Of a DNA stretch of 64,000 nt, positions 1 to 10,137 are shown one piece after another. Source of the DNA: Dioszegia crocea (taxonomy: Eukaryota > Basidiomycota > Tremellomycetes > Tremellales > Bulleribasidiaceae); the NCBI GenBank assembly GCA_001600615.1, contig BCKK01000006.1, positions 1,319,966 to 1,383,965 on the forward strand, given 5' to 3'. The notes under the pieces are model-generated. The model did no database searches and was not told where the DNA came from. It saw only the letters and a program-made list of their open reading frames with translations. The position numbers and the translations under genes were made by a program. Every line of letters starts with the position of its first letter. Position 1 is the first letter of the stretch.

Positions 1-1
1 T

Positions 2-541
2 CAAAGCAAGCAATCACTTTTGGCCACTCAAACTGCGAATCTCGAAATGATTTACCACACTTACAAGGAGATGCACGATGCAGCCCTGCGTCTGCCGCAC
101 GACGAGCGTGTATGTGGCATCTCAGTCGCATACGACGCCATTGATGAGGCCATACAGACTTTGGATCAGGTCGAGACTGGGAGGCAGAGCGTGGCAGAGG
201 GGCTTGGGAAAGCCTACAGCATTTGGGATGAGCTTAGATCGAGGGATCAGCATCTCTCTCATGAGTCGAGAGACTCTGAAGGTCGACGTACGATGGTGGG
301 CTGTGGGGCGAAGTTGTCGTCGCGCGAGCCGAAGGGTCAACCCGATATCAGCTTCATTTTCGAGGCATTGAAGGAAGACCTTGGTGGTTTTCTCCAATCA
401 CTCGAGCTCAGCGAGGAGTACCGAAAGTCCTCCTACGAATCTACCGGAACCGGCCATCAGCGCGACTACGGAGACGCAGGAAGGCCCCGGGAAGGCAAGA
501 GGGCTCGGCGACGGGCATATCGTGGGGATGGGCGGCAGTGA
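2..541 (+). CDS. Hypothetical protein, 3' end of a gene cut by the window start
   Basis: The frame is open from base 2 to a TGA at 539-541, so this is probably the last exon of a gene that begins upstream. The first ATG inside is at 47, so a short complete gene starting there cannot be excluded. The readable part is hydrophilic and helical, with a motif DELRSRDQHLSHESRD and an Arg/Lys/Gly-rich C-terminus ending in GDGRQ. It has no membrane segment, Cys cluster or catalytic motif. I do not recognise the family and assign no function. It is followed by 234 bp with no gene before the convergent end of the JmjC gene. Confidence 0.4.
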   Translation, partial: QSKQSLLATQTANLEMIYHTYKEMHDAALRLPHDERVCGISVAYDAIDEAIQTLDQVETGRQSVAEGLGKAYSIWDELRSRDQHLSHESRDSEGRRTMVGCGAKLSSREPKGQPDISFIFEALKEDLGGFLQSLELSEEYRKSSYESTGTGHQRDYGDAGRPREGKRARRRAYRGDGRQ

Positions 542-775
542 CGCAACCGTTGAGGGGGGCCGAGTGAACCCAAAATTAGTTTGGATAACCGATTAGTGTC
601 GTCACGCATTGCTTTGCTTCATGTAGACACCGTCAGTTTAGATACGACCGACGCCCAACAGGCTAAGACTCCTACGTCCAACCAGATATTATTAACCAGT
701 CCCTCAACTACTCATGTCACCCGTCGACGCAACACCTCGCGCTCGCACCCTGATCTTACAGTATAGCACACGAGC

Positions 776-3700
776 CTAATCCTCGTCCAGCTCCTCATCC
801 ATATCGCCCCCAAGCCCCAAATCCGCCTGGATCAGATCGATCGCATAACCCATCGGCAGATCCCCATCCCTAAACGCATCGCTCGCCCTTGTGATCCTCT
901 TCCCGGATGCACCCAACGCCCGTACCGACGCCACAGTCATGAGCGGTGTCCCTTCTCTATCCCCCTCCGCCAAAAGACTCGCGCATGTGCGTTTGCGCAT
1001 AGAGTTTGCCGTGCCGTTCGCACCACTACCTCCCGCACGGGAGTTGGGTGCTGACCGTCCCCATCCTGCTGGAGCCGCGGGAGGCGGCGGCTTTGCTTCT
1101 TCTGGTGGATCGGTATCCGGCGCTGAAATAGCCGCGTCGAATAGCCGTGCTACTAGGGCCTTTGCAGTATCTAGCTTGGCAACGGGGGGTGATGATGGGC
1201 TCGGAGGATGAGGTTCCGCAGTAGCAGAAGCGAGGATAGGGGGAAGAGGGAGGGTGTCGAGTCGAAGACTGGAAGAAGGGTCGTCTCGGACCGAACTGAC
1301 TAGACCTCGACCAAGTGTGGATGGCTGGGCAGTGTCTAGCTCGGCCAGTGTAGTCATGGTGTTCAAGCGGTCGACTTCGTCTGATTCTGCAGCCTCTTGT
1401 TGGCGTTCTCGAGTCTCGCGCGCTGAAAGCCATGCGAACCTGCCTATTAGCTGACGATGTGGGGACAGGGACAATCGAGGACATACCACAAGATGTTGTA
1501 AAGCTGCAATACGTCGTCCTTCCACACCTTGACGAAGTTCTCCTTTCGGAAATCTTGGGTCAATTGCTGACACCGGGATACATTATCTGTCCGTCAGCCC
1601 TTGAACATGACCACCTGGCAGTACTATAACTCACGTGGGCTGACGAAGTCCATAGCGATCTTTATACAATCCGCCAAATTGCAAACCTGATGAGCGCATC
1701 CAGCCGGAATGAACACAGCTTGACCCTGCTTCGTCAGCTAATCTTTCCGTCTCGGCGCTCTGGATTGGACTTACAGGATATTGATATATCCGAAAGCTAG
1801 TCACCCTCGTCGTTTTGTATAACTCCTGCCTCAAGGCAGAATCCAGATAAAACATTTGCGAATGAATAGGATCCGTAAAGTCAATCTTGGATTTGGCGTA
1901 TTTCTTAGCCAAGAATCCTCGAAGTTTGTCGGCATCCTCCGCCTTGTATATGTCCCAGACTGCACATCCGGGATGCTGTCCATCGGCTTTGGCTTCAGCT
2001 GCCGCCTCAGCCTCAGCCTCATTGTCGGTGAGCTGATGAGGTTCGGTCTCGGCTTGCTTGCCTGCCCGGGTGCTGGGCCGAGTGGCGGATTTGGTGGAGA
2101 GGGACCGAGATTTTGTTCGGGTTTCACGGGCCGACAGGGTGCTTGGGCCAGCTTCGGGCTGAAGGTCTTCCATAGGATCCTCTTCTGTAGGGAGAGCGGG
2201 CTCCTTAGGGGTAGAGGATGATGCGACGGGATATGGGTCGGTCTCGGGTGGACTGCTGTCTGTTTTCGAAGCGTAAAGCATGATTTTGATAGCGTCCGCG
2301 ACATCCATATGCAGCCTTGTCGACCCATGACCGCCTTTCGTTTCTTTCCCAGCCTGAATCATCAGCGCAATCCCCCTGAAGCAGAGACAGGGACTCACGA
2401 AAGCATTGTACATCTTTGGTCCTAGATTGGGTCTAGTCGGACCTCGAGGAAACTGGGCAGTCAGCACTGGTGCAGACATCAAGCTCGGGATGGACATACG
2501 TGCGAGAAGAGATTCCTAACTCCGTTCTGTAATGTGAAATCAGGTACAGGTAGAGCACCGCAGAAATCGTCAAACAAGACCGGATGTTTCTTTTGGAACC
2601 CCTCCTTCTTTGGCCAATCCTAATCCGTCAGCTACCATATCTGAGGCATCAAAGTAGAAACTTACTTGTAGTTTGAACACCTCCTTCCCTTTCCGCTTAG
2701 GTTCCTTGAATGCCTCAAAGAATTCTCGAATCGTCGATTTCCTACTACCTTCTTTTTCACAATCTCCGATTTCTGCAGATGTCAGTTTCGATAGGAAACG
2801 ATTGATGGATAGCCAAACTCACCACACTTCTCTTTCCCAAACTCTGCAATCATCTGATCTGGCGTCCAATGCATCTTGAAATTCTCCCGGACCCCATCGA
2901 CGACGATTGGCTCTCCCTTGGCCCATATTTGGTCGAATGTCGCGTCATCTAATTTGTCCGGTGAACTGATCCGCATGAATGGATGGGACTGTTCCCGCAG
3001 ATCCGCAGCATCTGCAGGGAGGGGTACGCCCGGACGCGTGAATTTCGTGTAGAGCGAAGCGAAATCGATAGGTGTAGGCGCCGTCTGATCCCCGGCGTTC
3101 GTTGGAGGTTTATATTCCGACCGGAAAGTCTCAATCTCTTCGGCGAATTTGGCAGAGTTGTCCTCAGCGTAGCCGAGCAGTGTCGACCAGTCCGATTTCT
3201 TTTCCTCGCCCTTGACCACAAACTCCGCCAAAGCCAGCCAGTGACTCTTGAGCTCGGCTTCCGTCAAAGATGACACCGGCTGGAGTTGGCCTCGGAAGTG
3301 CCATGTCGGAGGTTGTTCTTTCCGACTGGACGGGCCGGCCTTGTTTTCCTGGCTATCGGGAGGAGGGACACATTTCAGCAAACGGGTTCGAGCCGCAGCG
3401 ACGAGATGCCACGGGCTCTGATCCATTGTTTCGGCTGCGTCGGAGAAGTACCGTTCGCATGATAGGCAGTAGTCGCGCCCGCAAGTCTTGCAGAAGAAGT
3501 ATCCGGCAAAGATGGTGCAAGAGCAGAAATCTGGGCTGTCAGCGATCTGTCTTGCCATTAGTAAATGACATACCGCAGAAGGAGCGGTCGGCAGCGGGAT
3601 CGACAGCTCGCTTGATTGCCTTGGTCTTGACAACATGCCGTATTTCCCGAGTGATTATAGGTAGGAGGATTGGCGCAGAGCTTTCCTATTCCTGTTAGCT

Positions 3701-5121
3701 CGATATGCTGACAATTGACTGCAGTACTCACTTCAACACTCCGGAGGTGTTCTTCTTGCAATGGTACATTAAAATCCAGAGGAAAGGATTCGGGCTCTTC
3801 CGGCAACTCGGTAGACTCGAAGAACCCGGGACCATTGATCTCGCCCGTCATCGGGTCGATACTGTTGATGTCAGCTAATCCTCTCGCCAGGCATAGACTT
3901 GACTCACGGAAACTGTCTAAAGTCACGAAATCGACATGTGTCTCCGCCGCTCTTTGACGTGCACTGTGTGCATTTCCCCCACTTGGCATACCGCGCGCGC
4001 ATGCACGTCCCAGGCTGCATTTCGCTCGTCTTGCCCTTATTATTCTCGCGTATCTGAGCGTCGCTGAGTTGCTTCACCTTCTTCATCGCCTTACTCCTAG
4101 CTGTTTGATCAGCATGTTGCACAAGGGGGATCCAAGAGAAGAGCTCACCCCGCACAGGCTTTGGCGCGACTTTCCGTCTACCCGTTTCGGCAGGCTTCTC
4201 ATCGACTCCAGCCTCCTCCACAGTCTTCAGTGGCTCATCCGCTGCGTCGTCATCCAAAGAGTCCTCGTCCGACTCCTTAACCACCCGCTTCTTCCTGGGT
4301 CTCGGGACCTTCTCCACTTGCACGTTTTTATCCCTCTCGTCCCTCGTGCGCTTCGCCGAGACTCCGTCGGTTTGGCTTCTGAGTGCCGGCCGTGCTTTGG
4401 CTGCACTCGATCGAGTAACTTTGGGGACTGTGCTTGTTGCCTTGACAGCGTTCGGCTTTGGCAGTTTGCGAATGCGTCGGGATGAGGTGGACGATGATTC
4501 GGCGCGAGTGTCAGGGGATTGGGAGGAGTCGAAGGGTGGGATAGGCGAGTGATCAGAGCCGATGGCTTCCATTGGTAGATTTGGGATTGATGAAAGAGGG
4601 GAGCTATGGTCTGGGCGCGTCAGTGACAGTATACCTTCAAACCCGCGAACACAGCACTCACTGGACATCGCGGACGCTGAATCTTTTCGTTCTAGACTTG
4701 ATATTATGGCCTCGGCTTGATTTAAGCCCGACGATTCTCCCTGAGAAGGGACTACAGCCCCAAGAGATGGTTCATCCCGGCCTGCCTCGGATAGCGCTGT
4801 GGCAACGATATCCGTGGCCCTGCTCATGTTTGCGTTCCGAGAGCCAGGGGCTCCTTCAACGTTGGGACCGATCGAATCGACCGTGACCCTCATGACGGGC
4901 TCTGAGACTGAGTCCAGCTTCTCCGCATCCCGTGTGACGGATATTGGTGTGACGTCTAGCGAACTGTCGATGTCGTCCATCTCCATCTCGAATTCGGTAT
5001 CCGGCAGCCCGGGTATCTCCCCGCTAGCGGACGGTGAGGTTGATCGCGACGCTGTTTTTTTTCGGGCATTCGGTGAAGAAGCGACGTCCGCTGCGGCGAG
5101 TGGGTCTTCGATGTCCATCAT
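776..5121 (-). CDS. JmjC-domain lysine demethylase, KDM3 type
   Basis: Eleven exons read downstream from 5121: 5121-3908, 3861-3732, 3685-3574, 3530-2823, 2772-2666, 2619-2500, 2452-2399, 2353-1775, 1725-1635, 1586-1487 and 1439-776. They join in one frame to 1292 codons. Order: an acidic, Ser-rich, disordered N-terminus (about 1-370); a Cys cluster (CTQC...[10 protein letters not shown], about 380-405); a KDM3-type zinc finger (CDFCSCTIF...[12 protein letters not shown], about 485-510); then the split JmjC fold. Visible Fe(II) ligands are His830 and Asp832 in RLHMDVAD and His1020 in IPAGCAHQ, followed by DFVSP. KDM3 enzymes use Fe(II) and 2-oxoglutarate to remove methyl groups from histone H3K9; activity here is inferred. 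A charged, low-complexity insert of about 90 residues lies between the two ligand sets. The ATG at 5121 is the first in frame and has a second Met directly after it. Confidence 0.88.
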
Positions 5122-5342
5122 GGCTGAGGTAGAGTTGGTTCAGCCACAGGAATGTGAGATGAAGGCGAGAAGAGGGAGTTGCCGCCGGTTGATCGGCCGA
5201 GACAAAAATCGGCACGTGACATCCCCACCCACCGAGTGCTTTGGAGTGGCCCTATGGATGTTGCCTATATACTTATCACTTGTTAACAGGTGATACTTGC
5301 CTCCTCACCTACGCATCTGACCGGTCATACCGCTGCTCGAAT
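5122..5342. promoter_or_regulatory. Compact divergent promoter between the JmjC gene and the PWI splicing-factor gene
   Basis: Only 221 bp separate the two start codons, which face away from each other, so both chromatin and splicing genes must be driven from this stretch. No clear TATA box for either direction was identified. Sharing of elements is inferred from spacing only. Confidence 0.5.
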
Positions 5343-7108
5343 ATGCCAGACCATTCAGGATTGAGGGGCACCGATGTCGGGCAAGACACGGTGAGTTTGC
5401 CCGCCTGTTTGTGTGATGGGCGTGGACGAGATATTGACAGCCTTCAGCGGTTCAAAGATAAGGAAGCAGCGTCAATTAAGGCTACTAAATTTCCCGCCAA
5501 CTTCGCCGAGAAGGTAAGTGGTCCTATCGCCAAGTCTTAATCCCGGAAACTCTACTTGCTCGAGTAGATACTGATCGCTTTTTAAAGGTCGATCTTCGAA
5601 AAGTCAACCTTTCCGTGCTCAAGCCTTGGATCGCCAAGAAGGTGATTGAACTCATCAGAGTGGACGATGATATTGTGGTGGAGTTCGTGTTCAGTATGCT
5701 GGAAGATAGGGATATGCCAGTGAGTTGAAGTTGGGCGATTCACAAGATGCGGGACCGTTGTTGACGATCCAGACGCCCGACCCGAAGAAACTACAAGTAT
5801 CCCTCCTAGGCTTCATGGACAAGTACGGTGCCGCAGCATTCATGGAGGAATTATGGACATTGCTGCTATCAGCGCAATCATCAGTTGGGGGAATCCCAGC
5901 TGCAGTAAGTCTTCGGCCATTGGAGAAGAGATCCAATCTGACCGTGCAGTTCCTAAACGCCAAAAAGGCAGAAATCCAGAACCGACAGTCATCTGATGCG
6001 CCAAAGCAAGGATCTGATATGATCCGGATGGGAGCTATGATACCGCCTTCAGGCCGTCCAGGCGCAGCGGACATGTTTGACCAGCGGCCCCGGGTATGTC
6101 ATATTTCCAACAAGAACTTAGGGGCGTGCTGACCAGCCGCAGGATTCTGGCCGACAAGGGCAGGGACCAGGTCGTGATGGTGACCGAAGGAACGACCGGG
6201 ATCGGGATAATGGGTATGGGTATCGTGGCCCACCTCAATCGGGTCGTTACGATGATCGGGCGCCACCTGGTCGAGGTGGCGGGGATAGAGGGCGTGACAA
6301 CGGTTATGGAAATCGTGGACCCCCAAGGCGTTCGCCCAGTCCTAGGAGGGACAGAGATAGGGACGACAGAGGCCCGCCCCGAGGTGGTCGGGACGACCGA
6401 GGACCCCCTCGAGGCGATAGAGACGGATACAGAGGCGGCCGAGACGATAATCAACGTCGTCCCACACCTCCTCGTCGACCTTCCCCTCCCCCGCGCCGCC
6501 GCTCGCCTTCTCCCCCTTCTCGCCGCCGGTCCCCTTCACCTCCTCCTCGCAGGCGCGCTCGAGACTCTGACACTCCGCCCGCTCGTAAGCGCGGGTCGAC
6601 CCCTACCAAGGAGAAAGCAGGCATCAGTAAACGCGGAAACCGGGATGACACGCCGCCTCTCCGTCGTGCGCGATCACCCTCTCGCTCTCCCTCGCGATCA
6701 CCTCCTCGTCGTAGGCGCCGGAGCCCATCCAGGACTCCTACGCCTAGTGATCACAGAGGGCGATCCAGATCACCCACCGTCACTCCTCCCCGAAAACAAC
6801 GGGAGACATCCACTCCGCCCCGAAAGAAGCGAGACGATTCCACACCTCCTCGTAAACGCCGTGATGATTCCACACCTCCCAGGAAAAGAAGGTCACCGTC
6901 TCGATCGAAGTCTCTCTCTCCGCCGCCACGCAAGCGGAGGTATGATTCTTCGCCCTCACCCCCACCGAAAGAGCGCAAGGAGAGGAGCGAGGGGAGGTCG
7001 AAGGCCAAGGAGGAAGGTGGTAGCCGGAAGGTAGAGGAGGAAGCGAAGAAGCCCAAGAAAAAGCTAGATGGGGCACTGGGAAAGAGCAGATGGGCGGATG
7101 ACGAGTGA
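5343..7108 (+). CDS. PWI-domain, Arg/Ser-rich splicing factor (SRRM1/SRm160-like)
   Basis: Six exons (5343-5390, 5448-5513, 5588-5719, 5773-5904, 5950-6093, 6143-7108), all joined in phase 0, give 495 codons. Residues about 26-115 are a PWI domain: FPANFAEKVD, then LSVLKPWIAKKV with the diagnostic Pro-Trp-Ile at 51-53, then VEFVFSMLED and a helix LLGFMDKYGAAAFMEELW. After about residue 175 the protein is an RS-like tail: RDRDR/GPPRGGRD repeats, then PSPPPRRRSPSPPSRRRS and several copies of STPPRKKR. It ends in KSRWADDE. SRRM1 proteins are nuclear coactivators that bridge the U1/U2 and exon-junction complexes; that role is inferred from architecture. The uniformly phase-0 introns and strong GTRAGT donors make the model secure. 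Confidence 0.87.
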
Positions 7109-7482
7109 AGTGATCCGGGTGTCGAGGGGGAATGAGGAGGGCTGGGGATCTGAGTTACGGGAAAGTAGTCGAAAATTTTGAATGTAGTGTCATAAGCCGC
7201 GCTGCAAGAATCACCGACTGGGTTTGAAGCTCTATGGAGAACACTGTCAGGGTCGCTACACTGACTGATGGAGCTGTCCTGGCATCGCTCAGCCATCGAC
7301 GCGTTCCTTACACATTTGGCCTGTTTGGCGCGTTTCACAATTCGCCCTAGCTCAACTGTACATCTCACTCCTTTCACCTTCATTACTCTTTGCAGTCCAA
7401 TTATCTCTCCAGGACAATCACTGTCCCTGCTTTTGAACGAGCTCCACACCGCCTCGAAACAACAGCCAACAATTAGTCCGAA
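7109..7482. other. Intergenic, no gene seen
   Basis: Spacer between the splicing factor and the surface-protein gene, both on the plus strand. It holds the 3' end of one and the pyrimidine-rich leader of the other (CTCCTTTCACCTTC-like tracts around 7368-7395). No RNA gene or repeat was recognised. Confidence 0.4.
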
Positions 7483-8898
7483 ATGTCCAGAGGCCTCATC
7501 ACAAACATCACGTTCGATGATTTTGACCCGCCTGTAGGCTACTCGAACTACGCCGAATGGTCTACACCTGATCCGAGCACAAACCCTACGTGGTATAATG
7601 CCAGTCGAGAAGTGACCAATAGCCCGTGGCATCAAGGTAAGCTGATTCACAAGTTCAACCCCTCCAATGCCCTGTCCGAGCGCTTTATCCCCTTGCGAGC
7701 CTTGACCCTGGGCTGATCCCTTAGCGACCTATCACACTACAACTACTCTGAACGCGAAAGCCACTTTCAACTTCACCGGATCTGCTCTGTATATCTACGG
7801 CGCGGCTGGGCCTTCTTCTGGCAGCACCAATTACACAGTCACAATCGACCCTACCAGTCCCCAGCCCTTCACCCAGACCTTCGCTGCGGTGAATGGAACC
7901 AACAACGAGCGGGTGCTGCTTTACGGGACCAACGCGCTCCGATGGGACGGACATAATGTAGAGGTGGTCAACAAAGGGAGTGGGTTGACATTGGACATGT
8001 TTGTCGTCGGAGGGATTACAGGTGCTGAGGGGTAAGTGTTGTTTCTCCCTTGTGAGCTCAGAGTTGGCCGACGCTGATGTTCTAGGACGACCACCCGTAA
8101 CACCACAATTGAAGATGCGGGCGGCGCCATTCGGTACTCTGGAGCATGGACGACCCAGAATGGATCTGGTTTCTCCAACGGTACATCCACGTACACGTCC
8201 GGCGGATCAGGCGCCAATTCCTTCGCATTCGATTTCGAGGGATCTGCTGTTTATCTCTATGGAGATCAGGTGAACGATCATGGGCTATACGAAGTGTATG
8301 TGGATCAGGGGGATAAGCCGTGGGAAGCTGGAGGAAGGGCGAACGCTACGCTCAATGATCGGTAGGTCCTCCTGTACCCATCGCCGGAGCCTCACTGATG
8401 ATCTTAGGTCAGGATGCGGAGGAGGCTGGGCTAAGGCTTGTGAGAAGCTCAAGGGACTGAAATACTCTACGTCAGGTCTAGGTCAGGGGAAGCACACCGT
8501 CGCTGTTCGAAATTTGGGGTATGGCACCTATCCTGGAGACCCGACTTTCTTCGGTATGTCCAGCCCTCCTCCTGCCCGGGCGACATGTCAATCCGAGGCT
8601 TCTCAGATAGGACCAACGCTGACATCCAGACTTCGACTACGCACTCGTCACAGTTCCCCAACAATACGCCACCTTCCAGCGTCAAACTGGTTCTTGTCCC
8701 TTCACAACGTGTACCGGTACCGGAACCGGATCATCCTCGGCGGGCGGCATCGGCAGTGGGACACCCACTGGATCAGGAGCGGCGGCTAGTGCTACGTCTA
8801 GCAGAGCGGCAGGCGGTCGTGGTGTGGACATGGCGTCGGGGTCGATTTTGGGCTGGGGACTGATGGGGGCGTGGTTCCTGAGGCGGTTGCTAGCGTGA
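7483..8898 (+). CDS. Predicted cell-surface protein with beta-sandwich-like repeats and a hydrophobic C-terminal tail
   Basis: Five exons (7483-7636, 7725-8031, 8086-8361, 8408-8553, 8630-8898) give 383 aa. Two similar beta-rich blocks contain the parallel motifs GSALYIYGAAG (about 70) and GSAVYLYGDQV (about 205). Both are preceded by N-glycosylation-type NFT/NGT sites and followed by HNVEVVNKG or HTVAVRNLG. A Gly/Ser/Thr-rich stalk (TGTGTGSSSAGG) leads to a hydrophobic tail, ILGWGLMGAWFLRRLLA. This layout is common in basidiomycete surface or carbohydrate-binding-like proteins. The predicted N-terminus (MSRGLITNITFDD) is not a convincing signal peptide, so an upstream first exon may be missing; a pyrimidine-rich stretch precedes the ATG. 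Function unknown. Confidence 0.7.
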
Positions 8899-9182
8899 GG
8901 GCGGGACGCGGGATTGATGAAGCTCCTTCCAGTCTGCAGTGATGTGGGGAAGTCAGTCGCTGCATTGGAGGACAAAGAGCTTGCCTGCCACCTGCCTAAG
9001 CTGTGCCTGCCGTGTCGACCTAGCCCCACGCGGACAATGATGCAATATCGCAAACTGTTGCACATGCTAGAGCCAAACTGATCTACTCCCTAATCTAAGC
9101 CTCCTTGTCCCCGTTTCACGTAACTGTACCACGGCTGCTCCCGGCTTCCTGTAGGTCCATCTGACAGCATCTCCTCAACCTG

Positions 9183-9653
9183 CTACTCATCCCCGTCGCC
9201 TTCAACGTCTGTAATGCGTGGCCCACTGTCTTCGAGTCGTGCAGCCGCGGCCCTGCGCTGAATTTCAAGCCGGATGTGTTGCTGGTGCTCCACCAGCGGC
9301 GTACCGAGGATGCTGTTGAACATCTCCGTGAACTGCTCGCTTGTCATGCCCAGAGATCGTGAGCTATAACGCGTGAACAAGCTCTCCACACTTTCCCAAA
9401 AGAACACCATCATCCGCCGTTCGTCCCGTGGATTGCTCTCCTCCACGCGGCTGGAGCGTCGGCTCTCGAACGCGACGACTTCGCGAAGAGAGAATTTCTT
9501 GCCGGGGATCAACGAGTGACTGCACATAATGAGGGGCAAGTCGTAACCCGCAGCGGACCCCAATCTGATGTTGTTCAGTGTGTCGGTCAAGCTCCCGCCG
9601 CCCAAAGTGAGCGTCCAGACCCCTCCGCTGGGCAATTCTTCCAGTGAGTCCAT
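9183..9653 (-). CDS. Hypothetical protein, 156 aa, single exon
   Basis: An uninterrupted frame runs from ATG 9653 (MDSLEELPSGG) to the stop at 9183. It has no signal peptide or membrane segment. The middle is rich in Arg/Glu (FESRRSSRVEESNPRDERR), followed by an amphipathic helical part (FTEMFNSILGTPLVEHQQH, IRLEIQRRAAAARLED) and an acidic end, VEGDGDE. An AT-rich TATATAT run at about 9796-9803 lies 145 bp upstream on its own strand side. The family is not recognised. It could be a lineage-specific gene; supporting evidence is only the open frame and sensible codon use. Confidence 0.5.
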   Translation of the reverse strand: MDSLEELPSGGVWTLTLGGGSLTDTLNNIRLGSAAGYDLPLIMCSHSLIPGKKFSLREVVAFESRRSSRVEESNPRDERRMMVFFWESVESLFTRYSSRSLGMTSEQFTEMFNSILGTPLVEHQQHIRLEIQRRAAAARLEDSGPRITDVEGDGDE

Positions 9654-10137
9654 GTCTGCAAATCGTAGTGTGAGAGATGATGATGATGTGAAGTAACTAG
9701 TGAAAATCTGCGATGAAATGGGTTATGCGAATGTGTATTGAGTCGCACTTGGGGGAAAAGGGGTTGACGTGGGACGAAGAGCAGACGGGGGGATCGCAAT
9801 ATATATGGCAAGGGAGGGGGGCATGATCATAGCGGATCCAGGACAGTGCATGGTCAGGGTGAGGTGTTCAAAGGTGTTCACGGGTGGGTACCTCAAAGGA
9901 GAAAGACAAGTAAGAGCTACGTCAGCGGGTTAAGATAGCTGTGCTCTACGTGTGGAGTAGGCGTTGAAAGGATATCCATCCACACAATCGGCGCCCCACT
10001 GAATGCGCGGCGAGTCAGAGCATGTGCCGTTGCTTCTCAGTATTAGTCAGGATGGCTGTGTGCAAACATGCGTAGCGCAATATATTACATGACTTCTAGG
10101 GAAAGGTAGAGTCGCCAGACCCTCTGTACCGGCCGGG
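9654..10137. other. Intergenic, promoter of the 156-aa gene and 3' flank of the metacaspase
   Basis: A 484-bp gap with no gene. It includes the TATATAT run near 9800. The rest is the 3' flank of the metacaspase. No repeat or structured RNA seen. Confidence 0.4.

Noticed and set aside
1026..1484. A second frame (starting MSSIVPVP) through the last JmjC exon
   Set aside because: Choosing the acceptor after GGCAG at 1440 gives [14 protein letters not shown] and a complete model in the other frame; this frame would need a different acceptor and gives a non-family sequence.
3375..3400. GGTTCGAGCC, resembling a tRNA B box
   Set aside because: It lies inside a JmjC exon and no cloverleaf or A box is nearby.
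6096..7650. Several long frames on both strands across the RS region of the splicing-factor gene
   Set aside because: Arg/Ser/Pro-rich coding DNA leaves other frames open. Splice phases and the PWI/RS motifs fix the real frame.
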